Origin: Bacteroidota bacterium
Lineage (GTDB): Bacteria > Bacteroidota > Bacteroidia > Bacteroidales > F082
Direction: 5' to 3'
Assembly: GCA_003650365.1 (NCBI GenBank)
Contig: QMPA01000002.1
Span: 1-53,885 of the forward strand
DNA length: 53,885 nt
Under the pieces are notes generated by a model. The model did not search any database and had not been told where the DNA came from. It worked only from the letters and a program-made list of their open reading frames with translations. This document shows, piece after piece, positions 1-7,727 of the stretch. Numbering within the stretch: position 1 is the stretch's first letter; each line of letters begins with the position of its first letter. A program made the translations under genes and the position numbers.

Positions 1-1
1 A

Positions 2-310
2 GATTTCGATATTCCGCTAGTTCTGTCGGGTTCAGTATTTCAATTAAAGGTTTGGAACGAATTACGGAAAATTCCGTTTGGAGAAAGAAGAACTTATTTG
101 CAGCAAAGTAAAAATTTAGATTCCCCCAAAGCAATCAGGGCAGTGGCAGCAGCCAATGGTGCCAATAAAATTTCAATTCTGATTCCCTGTCATCGGGTAG
201 TGGGTTCCAATGGAAGCCTGGTTGGCTACGGTGGTGGATTAAGGAATAAGCAGTTTTTGCTGGAACTCGAAAGCAAGGAGAATGCCAATCAGATTCGTTT
301 AGATTTTTAA
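2..310 (+). CDS. ogt: Methylated-DNA--protein-cysteine methyltransferase, C-terminal part (truncated by window start)
   Basis: Open frame from base 2 reads ...SGSVFQLKVWNELRKIPFGERRTY...AIRAVAAANGANKISILIPCHRVVGSNGSLVGYGGGLRNKQFLLELE; PCHRV active-site motif. Confidence 0.93.
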   Translation, partial: DFDIPLVLSGSVFQLKVWNELRKIPFGERRTYLQQSKNLDSPKAIRAVAAANGANKISILIPCHRVVGSNGSLVGYGGGLRNKQFLLELESKENANQIRLDF

Positions 311-320
311 TTTCAAGTAA

Positions 321-512
321 TAACCTGAGTCCGGTATAACAACACCTGATTTAGAATGACTTGTATTTTCATAGTCTTCTCTTGGTGTTTTTCTTGGTGT
401 CTTTGTTCCGATAGCTATCGGAACAAAGACACGAAGAAGCACCAAGGCAATATTCGGTAAGTATTTGCAAACTTAATTTATAGATAGTCTGTCTTAAATC
501 GAACTCAGGTTA
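321..512. mobile_element. MITE-like non-coding element, copy 1
   Basis: Ends TAACCTGAGTCCGGTATAAC (321-340) and the inverted CTTAAATCGAACTCAGGTTA (493-512) match about 16/20; internal 36-bp perfect palindrome at 397-432; aligns along the left half with the reverse complement of 52731-52950. Confidence 0.65.
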
Positions 513-563
513 ATAAGCGTTAGCGTGGGAAAGGGAGTAAGCCGACTTGTGACAAAACGCTGT

Positions 564-1286
564 TTATTTATCTGCCTCTACAACTAAGGGGATACTCTTC
601 TCGGTCAAAGCGTCTCTCATAAAATTACCATAAAACTTCCAATCAGAAAAGCCGGCTTGTCGTAATAATTCTTCAATTTCGGCCTTACGAAGAGGGTAAA
701 GCTGAATTGTATTCTTAATCTGCTGTTTACTTTTTTTGATAGTTAAAATTGTTTCAAAAGCAATGCTGTTCTTTGCAGGATAGTAGGTGTAGTTTCTAAC
801 GAATTTAATGGCTTCGTTCTCAATTGTTGGTAAGCCACTAATTCCAATATCGATAATATTATCGTAATTGATAATCTGGAAAAGTAACTTGCCATTTTCT
901 CTCAGGATTTTTTTTGTTTGAAAAAAGAAATCAAGAATACTTTTCAATGATTCCAAATGAACGAGTGTATTTCCAAAGCAAATGACAGAATCAAAAGATT
1001 GTTGTCCGAATCCTTGCTCAATATCCAACATATTCATGACCCGAAAATCCACTTTTGGATACTCTTTTTCTAAAGCCTTATCAATCATGCTTGTATCAAG
1101 GTCGATCGCAATAACTTCATTAAAGATTTTTGACAGTTCTATAGAAAGGCTTCCCGTACCACAGCCGATGTCGAGCAATGATAATTTTTCTGGCTCGGGA
1201 AAAGAACCCTTTACAAACTCGACTTGCGTTTTGTTCAGCGGAAATATCTGTTTGTAGTAATCGGCAATACTTTTGTAGAAATTCAT
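564..1286 (-). CDS. Class I SAM-dependent methyltransferase
   Basis: SLLDIGCGTGSLSIELSKIFNEVIAIDLD motif I and Rossmann pattern. Confidence 0.85.
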   Translation of the reverse strand: MNFYKSIADYYKQIFPLNKTQVEFVKGSFPEPEKLSLLDIGCGTGSLSIELSKIFNEVIAIDLDTSMIDKALEKEYPKVDFRVMNMLDIEQGFGQQSFDSVICFGNTLVHLESLKSILDFFFQTKKILRENGKLLFQIINYDNIIDIGISGLPTIENEAIKFVRNYTYYPAKNSIAFETILTIKKSKQQIKNTIQLYPLRKAEIEELLRQAGFSDWKFYGNFMRDALTEKSIPLVVEADK

Positions 1287-1315
1287 TTGTTGGGTTTTGT
1301 AAAATTTATTTTGGT

Positions 1316-2170
1316 TTAAGGAATGTCATAATCAAAATCAAAACGTTCGAAAAGCATAAGTATCGGAATGGGTTTGTCAGTCTGCAAAAAGTCAGGGTTC
1401 AGGCCAATGGCTTTTTTGTTTCCTGCATCCGATTTTGCACCCCACATCATCACGTAAAGACCTTTTGAATGTGCATAATCAATTTCTTCAGGAGGGGTGT
1501 CAACTGTTGTTCCAATTCCGAAAATATTGTTGTCAGATGCCTGATCAACACTACTGCCAACAACAATACCTTTGGTAGTCAATCCCATATCTTTTGCAGT
1601 GAGTAAAAAAGCCAGGTCACTTTCGACAAAAACATTTCCCGACATATTGTATTTTTCGCAAATGCGTTTTATGGCACCTAAAAACTGACGACGATATACT
1701 TCGTTGTATGCAAGTTCCGGATTTAATTTGCAATCAAATGAAAAATACAAATCATTCAAATTGGGCAGGCTGCTAAAAACTTCATCAACCGAATAAATCG
1801 GAATGTCATCCACTAAAGTGTTGTAATAACAATCTTTAATTTCTGACCAATTGTAATTGTAAGGTGAGCTGTATCCATCACAGCGGGTTCTGCCATCCAG
1901 AGTTTCGTCATGAAAAAGAATGAGCACACTGTCTTTGGTAATCTGGACATCCAATTCAGTGCCATCTGCACCTATTCCGATTACAGGCTTTATGGCTTCA
2001 AGTGTATTATTGGGATATTTGTATAGGTCGCCCATGCCACCATGCCCCAATATCATAATCACATTGTGGTTCAGGTTTTTAATGATGTAATTCTCTTCTT
2101 TGTCGCATTGACTAAATAGCAGGCCTAAACCGAGCAATAACAATGTCAATATTTTGTGGTTGCTTTTCAT
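1316..2170 (-). CDS. Glycerophosphodiester phosphodiesterase family lipoprotein
   Basis: Start set to MKSNHKILTLLLLGLGLLFSQC (lipobox); GHGGMGDLYKYPNNTLEAI...ADGTELDVQITKDSVLILFHDETLDGRT resembles the GDPD catalytic region. Confidence 0.8.
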   Translation of the reverse strand: MKSNHKILTLLLLGLGLLFSQCDKEENYIIKNLNHNVIMILGHGGMGDLYKYPNNTLEAIKPVIGIGADGTELDVQITKDSVLILFHDETLDGRTRCDGYSSPYNYNWSEIKDCYYNTLVDDIPIYSVDEVFSSLPNLNDLYFSFDCKLNPELAYNEVYRRQFLGAIKRICEKYNMSGNVFVESDLAFLLTAKDMGLTTKGIVVGSSVDQASDNNIFGIGTTVDTPPEEIDYAHSKGLYVMMWGAKSDAGNKKAIGLNPDFLQTDKPIPILMLFERFDFDYDIP

Positions 2171-2886
2171 TTCTTCTTTCCTCCTCCAAACGCATAACCA
2201 ATCATTAGGTTGACTGTTGACCAACCCTTATTATCATTAAAAACCCATGTGGCATTAAGAGGTGGAATTTCTGAATTGTTTTGCCCGCGGCTGACAGAAA
2301 ACAACTTTCCGTAAATGGAAATATTCAAATCGATAACAAGGCGTGTGAATGCAACAAACTGCCCACCCAATGTTGCACCGGCACTCAATCTTGTTGTTGA
2401 AGAATTCTCATAAGCAAAGGAATTCGTTTGTGAAAAATAGATTTCTGATTTTTTGAAATACTGGTTAAAATCGAGACAACCAGATATGTAAAATCCCTGC
2501 CCTTTCTTTTGCTTTGTGCTTAAAAAGTAAAATTTAACAGAAGGGATAAAATGATAACCTCTTGTTACTACATCCTTTCTCGTATATGAAAAGCCTTCAT
2601 TTTCATCAAAGTAATCGTGATACTTAATGAAGGTATAATCTTCAAACAGGCCGAAATCAACAAGTGCTCCAACAGATAAATTGTGTTTAATGAAACGTTC
2701 GTATTCAACTCCCAACCATTTTTGATTGTGTCCATTAATTGCCTGCGCAATGGGAATTGCATTAAGTTTTATGATGTTGTTTCTGAAATTGCTCTGCTGT
2801 TCGCCAGTGTCTTGTGCAGTAATCATGGCAACACAAAATTGAAAGAACAGGATAAGAATGATGTATTTAAAGGTTGAAGAAATCAC
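2167..2886 (-). CDS. Outer-membrane beta-barrel protein (hypothetical)
   Basis: Signal peptide, alternating aromatic/hydrophobic strands, C-terminal VNLMIGYAFGGGKKK. Confidence 0.55.
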   Translation of the reverse strand: MISSTFKYIILILFFQFCVAMITAQDTGEQQSNFRNNIIKLNAIPIAQAINGHNQKWLGVEYERFIKHNLSVGALVDFGLFEDYTFIKYHDYFDENEGFSYTRKDVVTRGYHFIPSVKFYFLSTKQKKGQGFYISGCLDFNQYFKKSEIYFSQTNSFAYENSSTTRLSAGATLGGQFVAFTRLVIDLNISIYGKLFSVSRGQNNSEIPPLNATWVFNDNKGWSTVNLMIGYAFGGGKKK

Positions 2887-2998
2887 GGATCAATTAAAAA
2901 TGGTTATATTTTCGTGCCGGAATAAAATAATACTGAACGACCTATTTCTCTATCTTGCGGCCAATATTCAGTGAAACAAATCTACAATTAATTTAAGA

Positions 2999-3898
2999 AT
3001 GAAACCAACACTTTTAATACTTGCGGCCGGGCTTGGAAGCCGTTATGGTGGCGTAAAGCAAATGGACAAAATTGGCCCTTCGGGCGAAAGCATTATCGAC
3101 TATTCAGTTTTTGATGCCATCAGGGCAGGCTTCGGGAAAGTGGTTTTTGTGGTCAACCCGAAAATTATTGATGATTTTAAATCAATCTACGAACCCCGTT
3201 TGAAAGGAAAAATCGAAACATCATATGTTTTGCAGGAAATCGAAAATATCCCCGAAGGGATAAAATTTAATCCCGAGCGTGTGAAACCCTGGGGGACTGC
3301 TCATGCCGTTTTGGTGGCGAAGGATGAAATAAATGAACCTTTTGCCGTAATCAATGCCGATGATTTTTATGGAAAAGAAGCTTATGAAACCATTGCTGAC
3401 TTTCTTGTAGAACAAAGCAACAAAACTGGTGCTTTTGCAATGGTTGGCTATAAACTAAAAAATACTTTGAGTGATTTTGGTAGTGTTTCCCGTGGTGTTT
3501 GCGAGATTGAAAACAAGTTGTTGACCGATGTTGTAGAGCGCACAAGCATTGTCAGAAAAGATGGAGGAATTGTTTTTGAAGACAATGGAAAAGAAGTAAG
3601 TATAAGTAACAATGCTATTGTTTCGATGAATTTCTGGGGATTTACACCTGACTTTTTTGAGCAAACGGAAAAGGATTTCAAAGCATTTATCGTTGAAAAT
3701 GCCAGCCAGTTAAAGGCTGAGTTTTACATTCCTTATGTTGTAAACAATCTTATCCAGAATAAGGAGGTAACAGTAGAAGTGTTAACAAGCGATGCCAAAT
3801 GGTTTGGTATTACTTACCAGGAAGATAAAGCAATCACCATCCAGGAGGTGAGTAAATTGGTTGATATGGGCATTTATCCTAAAAGTTTGTGGGGATAA
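2999..3898 (+). CDS. Sugar nucleotidyltransferase (NTP_transferase family)
   Basis: N-terminal LILAAGLGSRYGGVKQMDKIGPSGESIIDYSVFDAIRAGF. Confidence 0.85.
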   Translation: MKPTLLILAAGLGSRYGGVKQMDKIGPSGESIIDYSVFDAIRAGFGKVVFVVNPKIIDDFKSIYEPRLKGKIETSYVLQEIENIPEGIKFNPERVKPWGTAHAVLVAKDEINEPFAVINADDFYGKEAYETIADFLVEQSNKTGAFAMVGYKLKNTLSDFGSVSRGVCEIENKLLTDVVERTSIVRKDGGIVFEDNGKEVSISNNAIVSMNFWGFTPDFFEQTEKDFKAFIVENASQLKAEFYIPYVVNNLIQNKEVTVEVLTSDAKWFGITYQEDKAITIQEVSKLVDMGIYPKSLWG

Positions 3899-3925
3899 AT
3901 TACTCATTGAATAGGTAGCGATTCG

Positions 3926-4675
3926 CTATTTTAATATTGAGCCATTTTTAAAAATCATCACGCTATTATCTACATCAGCAATGGGAATTATGGGCTCGGG
4001 GATGGTCTTTGCAAATTCGTCAACAGCCTTCACAATACCCGGCCAATCAGGATTGTAATCGTGTACTATTATTACACCACCCGGAGCGAGCCGGGGATAG
4101 AAGAACTCGAGGCCGGCTTTAGTAGGATTGTATAAATCAACATCCATATTTACCAGCGCAAATTGTTTGTTAACGATATTTTCAGTTGTTTCGGGGAAGT
4201 ATCCTTTGTGAAAAACAAATTGATGAGATGCCAGTCTTTGTTTTACCTGTTCAATTGAAGTATCGGCAAAATTGTGTTTGGTATAAGTAGCCGCTTTTCC
4301 AATTTCCACCTCCAGGTCTTTTTCCCGGAATCCTTCAAAAGTATCGAACAAATGGAACTCACGTTTGCTATCCATTAAATAGATAAGCTCTGCCGAATCG
4401 CCTTTATAAACACCTAACTCGGCAAAGTCACCTTGAACCTTGTCTTTTTTCAAGCGCTCAATCTGAAACCAAAAATTAAAGAAGCGTACTTTGTCGGGGT
4501 ATTTATGCTCTGCTTTTTTCAACTCCAAAGAAACATTTCTGTTTTTTACTGCCACTTTCCATGCTCTGGGTTGGTAGTTTTTATCAAACAACAAAGTGTA
4601 AACATAATAAAGCAAGTACAGCAAGATAACTGCAACAAGGATAAATTGAATGATTTGAAAAAATGTGATGTTCAT
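3926..4675 (-). CDS. TylF/MycF-like macrocin O-methyltransferase family protein with N-terminal TM segment
   Basis: GDFAELGVYKGDSAELIYLMDSKREFHLFDTFEGF and NMDVDLYNPTKAGLEFFYPRLAPGGVIIVHDY. Confidence 0.8.
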   Translation of the reverse strand: MNITFFQIIQFILVAVILLYLLYYVYTLLFDKNYQPRAWKVAVKNRNVSLELKKAEHKYPDKVRFFNFWFQIERLKKDKVQGDFAELGVYKGDSAELIYLMDSKREFHLFDTFEGFREKDLEVEIGKAATYTKHNFADTSIEQVKQRLASHQFVFHKGYFPETTENIVNKQFALVNMDVDLYNPTKAGLEFFYPRLAPGGVIIVHDYNPDWPGIVKAVDEFAKTIPEPIIPIADVDNSVMIFKNGSILK

Positions 4676-4681
4676 AAAAAA

Positions 4682-4734
4682 TGCCTAAAGTTTAGAGTGC
4701 CTAAAGTACTTAAAGTTTGGAGTGCCTAAAGTTC
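4682..4734. repeat. Short direct repeats (TGCCTAAAGT x3)
   Basis: tgcctaaagtttagagtgcctaaagtacttaaagtttggagtgcctaaagtt. Confidence 0.75.
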
Positions 4735-4741
4735 TTTCTTT

Positions 4742-6034
4742 TTACAAAACCTCAGCCACAACAAAAGTGCTCCCCCCCACAAAAACCAGATCGTTAACAC
4801 CCGCATTGTTTATTGCTGAATTATAGGCATCTGTTACTGAGTTAAAAGATTGCCCCCTTAAACCGGCTTTGAATGCTGCTTCTTTCAATTCGACAGCATT
4901 CATCCCCCTTGGGATATCAGCTTTGCAAAAATAATAAGTTGCGTGCTTGGGCAGCAAATACAGAATAGTTTCCGGGCTTTTGTCATTCACCATTCCAAAA
5001 ACAAAATGCAAGTGCTCGAAATCTTTGCTGCCAATCTGTTCAATAACAGCCTGAATGCCTTCGGGATTGTGGCCGGTATCGCAAATGGTCAGCGGATTGC
5101 TGCTCAGTGTTTGCCAACGTCCCTGGAGCCCTGTATTTTCTAATACTTTTTGCATACCATTTCTGATGATTTCACTTGTAAGTTGAATCAAACCTGATTC
5201 TTGTAAAAGCGAAACCGTCTGCAATGTAGTTGCCATATTCCCTGCCTGGTAGTTTGCCAGCAGAGGTGAATCCATTTTTTCGAGAAACAATTCTCCATCT
5301 AGCCAAATATCGAAAAGCTGTTGCGATTTGTTGGTTGTTTCTATTTTTCTAAATTCAAAATGATCATCAGTATAAGTTATTGCTGCGTTTTTTTGCGAAG
5401 CTACTTCTTCAAAAACATCCTTTACTCCGACCTGCTTTTTGCCAACTACCAAGGGGATGTTCTGTTTAATTATTCCCGCTTTCTCACGGGCAATTTCTAT
5501 CAACTCATCACCCAGAAACTGCTGGTGGTCATAGCCGATATTTGTAATAACAGTTACAATTGGATTGCTAATGTTTGTCGAATCAAGCCTTCCACCCATT
5601 CCGGTTTCCAATACTGCAAAATCAACCTGCTCATCAGCAAAATAATTGTAAGCCATTCCGACTGTCATTTCAAAAAAAGAAGGTTTTAATTTGTCAAATG
5701 CTTTCTGATTTGTTTTAACAAATTCAACCACCCTTTCTTGTGGAATTACTTTACCATTTAAACGAATACGCTCCCTGAAATCCTTTAAGTGTGGCGAAGT
5801 ATAAAGTCCCGTTTTATATCCGGCTTCCTGAAGGATAGAAGCCAAAAGATGACAGACGCTTCCCTTTCCGTTGGTACCGGCAACATGGATGGCCTTAAAC
5901 TTTTCCTGTGGATTGCCCAGCGCATTCAGCAAATCAACAGTCGTTTTTAAATCAGCTTTATATGCAGCCTTACCGACACGCTGAAACATGGGCAACTGAC
6001 TAAATAACCAAACGATGGTTTCTTTGTAGTTCAT
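4742..6034 (-). CDS. folC: Bifunctional folylpolyglutamate synthase/dihydrofolate synthase
   Basis: IHVAGTNGKGSVCHLLASIL, TGLYTSPHLKDFRERIRLNG, ETGMGGRLDSTN. Confidence 0.95.
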   Translation of the reverse strand: MNYKETIVWLFSQLPMFQRVGKAAYKADLKTTVDLLNALGNPQEKFKAIHVAGTNGKGSVCHLLASILQEAGYKTGLYTSPHLKDFRERIRLNGKVIPQERVVEFVKTNQKAFDKLKPSFFEMTVGMAYNYFADEQVDFAVLETGMGGRLDSTNISNPIVTVITNIGYDHQQFLGDELIEIAREKAGIIKQNIPLVVGKKQVGVKDVFEEVASQKNAAITYTDDHFEFRKIETTNKSQQLFDIWLDGELFLEKMDSPLLANYQAGNMATTLQTVSLLQESGLIQLTSEIIRNGMQKVLENTGLQGRWQTLSSNPLTICDTGHNPEGIQAVIEQIGSKDFEHLHFVFGMVNDKSPETILYLLPKHATYYFCKADIPRGMNAVELKEAAFKAGLRGQSFNSVTDAYNSAINNAGVNDLVFVGGSTFVVAEVL

Positions 6035-6124
6035 CGGACAAAGGTAAGGGGGAAAGTTTAAAGTTCAAAGTTTAAGGTTGAAGGTCTTATGTGTTAATCT
6101 AAGAACCCACTGTCCTATAGAGAT

Positions 6125-6175
6125 CCCTGCCTTGCCGGCAGGCAGGTCCCCCAAGGGGAGAATTGGGGTTGCCCT
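6125..6175. repeat. Composite dispersed repeat (CCTGCC..GGCAGG hairpin plus CCCCAAGGGGAGAATTGGGGTTGC)
   Basis: Sequence ccctgccttgccggcaggcagg; the ggggagaattggggttgc part recurs inverted at 53846-53885. Confidence 0.65.
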
Positions 6176-6188
6176 AAATTAGCAGCGG

Positions 6189-6233
6189 GTGGTCAGACGA
6201 TTATACTCCGTGACGAAATCATCGTCCGACCAC
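6189..6233. repeat. GTGGTC-hairpin repeat, copy 1
   Basis: GTGGTCAGACGAT (6189-6201) pairs with ATCGTCCGACCAC (6221-6233), 12/13. Confidence 0.7.
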
Positions 6234-6252
6234 TATGTTGGGCTTCCTTTTA

Positions 6253-6296
6253 GTGGTCGGACGGCTGTTTGATTTGGCGTATAGCCGTCTGACCAC
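6253..6296. repeat. GTGGTC-hairpin repeat, copy 2
   Basis: GTGGTCGGACGGCT / AGCCGTCTGACCAC, 13/14; loop contains tttgatttggcgt. Confidence 0.75.
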
Positions 6297-6309
6297 TTTA
6301 CCCTCCCCC

Positions 6310-6388
6310 ACTGACGCGCGGATTTCCCGCGTGCATAATAATTTTGTATCGAATCTTAAAATACGCGAATATTCGCGCATCAGGAATA
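6310..6388. repeat. 79-bp double-hairpin dispersed repeat, copy 1
   Basis: actgacgcgcggatttcccgcgtgcataataattttgtatcgaatctt....tacgcgaatattcgcgca.caggaat; near identical and in the same orientation at 7636-7714. Confidence 0.9.
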
Positions 6389-6588
6389 GTTCAATTAGCA
6401 AATGCAATTTTTTGAGGAAGAATAATAGGATTTGATATTATAAAAAAATCTCAAAGATTGTTGTAGTATCGAGTCACCAAGTGTATGTGGGAAACCTTTA
6501 AAAATTCCACTTATGAAGTGTACTATCTACTGATTAGTGCTTTTTCTAATGTTTTAGCAATTGTGGATATTCAATGGTTTTTAGAATG

Positions 6589-6981
6589 TTAAGGGTTTTC
6601 TTTTATAAGGGTTTTCTTTTTACGCATCAAATAATACAAGTTTGTTACATTTCCGGCTGCTCCTCCATTATTAGAAACAAATTCCCATCCGCATTTTATC
6701 ACAAAATTAACAGCATCCATCGGTGACTCAAAATCAATAACATTTCCATTTTCATCAGTGTACCTATGCCCTTTCCAGTTCACATATTCTTCACCAATAT
6801 CAAAGTTTACTGCCCAGTTTTTTCCATACATACTGGTCGTATAACACGATATTTCAATATACTCTAATCCGAGTTTATTAATATCCTTTCCGTTAACAAA
6901 CAATGTTTTTTGTTTTTCTTCCTGTCCAAAGCATATTCCTGCCATCAGGAAAACGATAGAAATAATAAATAATTTTTTCAT
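6589..6981 (-). CDS. Small secreted protein of unknown function
   Basis: Signal peptide MKKLFIISIVFLMAGICFGQ, 130 aa ORF, no recognised domain. Confidence 0.6.
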   Translation of the reverse strand: MKKLFIISIVFLMAGICFGQEEKQKTLFVNGKDINKLGLEYIEISCYTTSMYGKNWAVNFDIGEEYVNWKGHRYTDENGNVIDFESPMDAVNFVIKCGWEFVSNNGGAAGNVTNLYYLMRKKKTLIKENP

Positions 6982-7001
6982 GGTTTTAGTTTTGAGTTAT
7001 T

Positions 7002-7484
7002 TTAAGGGTTTATTTTTATTGCAAAACCCGACAGACGGATACCTATAACGGTATGAGGATTTTCAACTCCTAAATATGCTCTGGTTATTTCTTCTGTTCT
7101 GAAATTCATTAGACCATTTGCTCCATTTTTTACACAAATATTGTATAAACTGTCAAGTGCCTGCTGAGTATCCATTTTTTCATCAACCCATTTATAAATA
7201 TCATAAAACTGTGGTCCTGAGCTAGTGCTTCCGTGTACATAATTTGGATTTGGCTGTCTTCCTGTTCTTCTGTAATTTGAAGAAGGCACCAACTCATACG
7301 TAAGTAAACCAATACTTTCATACTCGCCCAGGTATTTCTCTGGTGTTACAAGAAATCCTTCATCAGAGTATCTTTTGAAATCAATACCATAAAGGTTTTC
7401 TTCGCCAGGAATAAAAGATATTTTTTCGAGGCTTGTACATGAAGTCAAAATTGTGATAGTGAGAACAATTAACAATTTTTTCAT
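7002..7484 (-). CDS. Putative lipoprotein of unknown function
   Basis: MKKLLIVLTITILTSCTS lipobox; 160 aa. Confidence 0.65.
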   Translation of the reverse strand: MKKLLIVLTITILTSCTSLEKISFIPGEENLYGIDFKRYSDEGFLVTPEKYLGEYESIGLLTYELVPSSNYRRTGRQPNPNYVHGSTSSGPQFYDIYKWVDEKMDTQQALDSLYNICVKNGANGLMNFRTEEITRAYLGVENPHTVIGIRLSGFAIKINP

Positions 7485-7542
7485 AAGAATAGTTGTTGGT
7501 TAATAATAGGTAAATGTATTAAATATTTTGACTCAAATTTTA

Positions 7543-7603
7543 TGCAAAGCCCCTCTGTCCTTCAGACATCTTTCACCTTAAGTGGAGAGAATGGAGCTTG
7601 CAT
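7543..7603. repeat. Degenerate copy of the GTCCTTCNGACATCT dispersed repeat
   Basis: gtccttcagacatctttcaccttaagtggagagaatggagcttgc aligns with the reverse complement of 53846-53885 (gtccttcggacatctccccctaggggagaattggggttgc). Confidence 0.6.
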
Positions 7604-7635
7604 AAAAAATTTGGGAAGCCCCATTTTCCCTCCCG

Positions 7636-7714
7636 ACTGACGCGCGGATTTCCCGCGTGCATAATAATTTTGTATCGAATCTTGAGGTACGCGAATATTC
7701 GCGCACCAGGAATG
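7636..7714. repeat. 79-bp double-hairpin dispersed repeat, copy 2
   Basis: Same as 6310-6388 except about four substitutions (aaaata/gaggta, cat/cac). Confidence 0.9.
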
Positions 7715-7727
7715 GTGATAATGTAGA

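Noticed and set aside
6219-6407. 62-aa ORF in the tonB-folC region
   Set aside because: Built entirely from dispersed repeat DNA (GTGGTC hairpin and 79-bp repeat).
6589-7484. Toxin-antitoxin or immunity pair
   Set aside because: Both proteins have export signals (signal peptide, lipobox) and no TA or immunity motif was recognisable.
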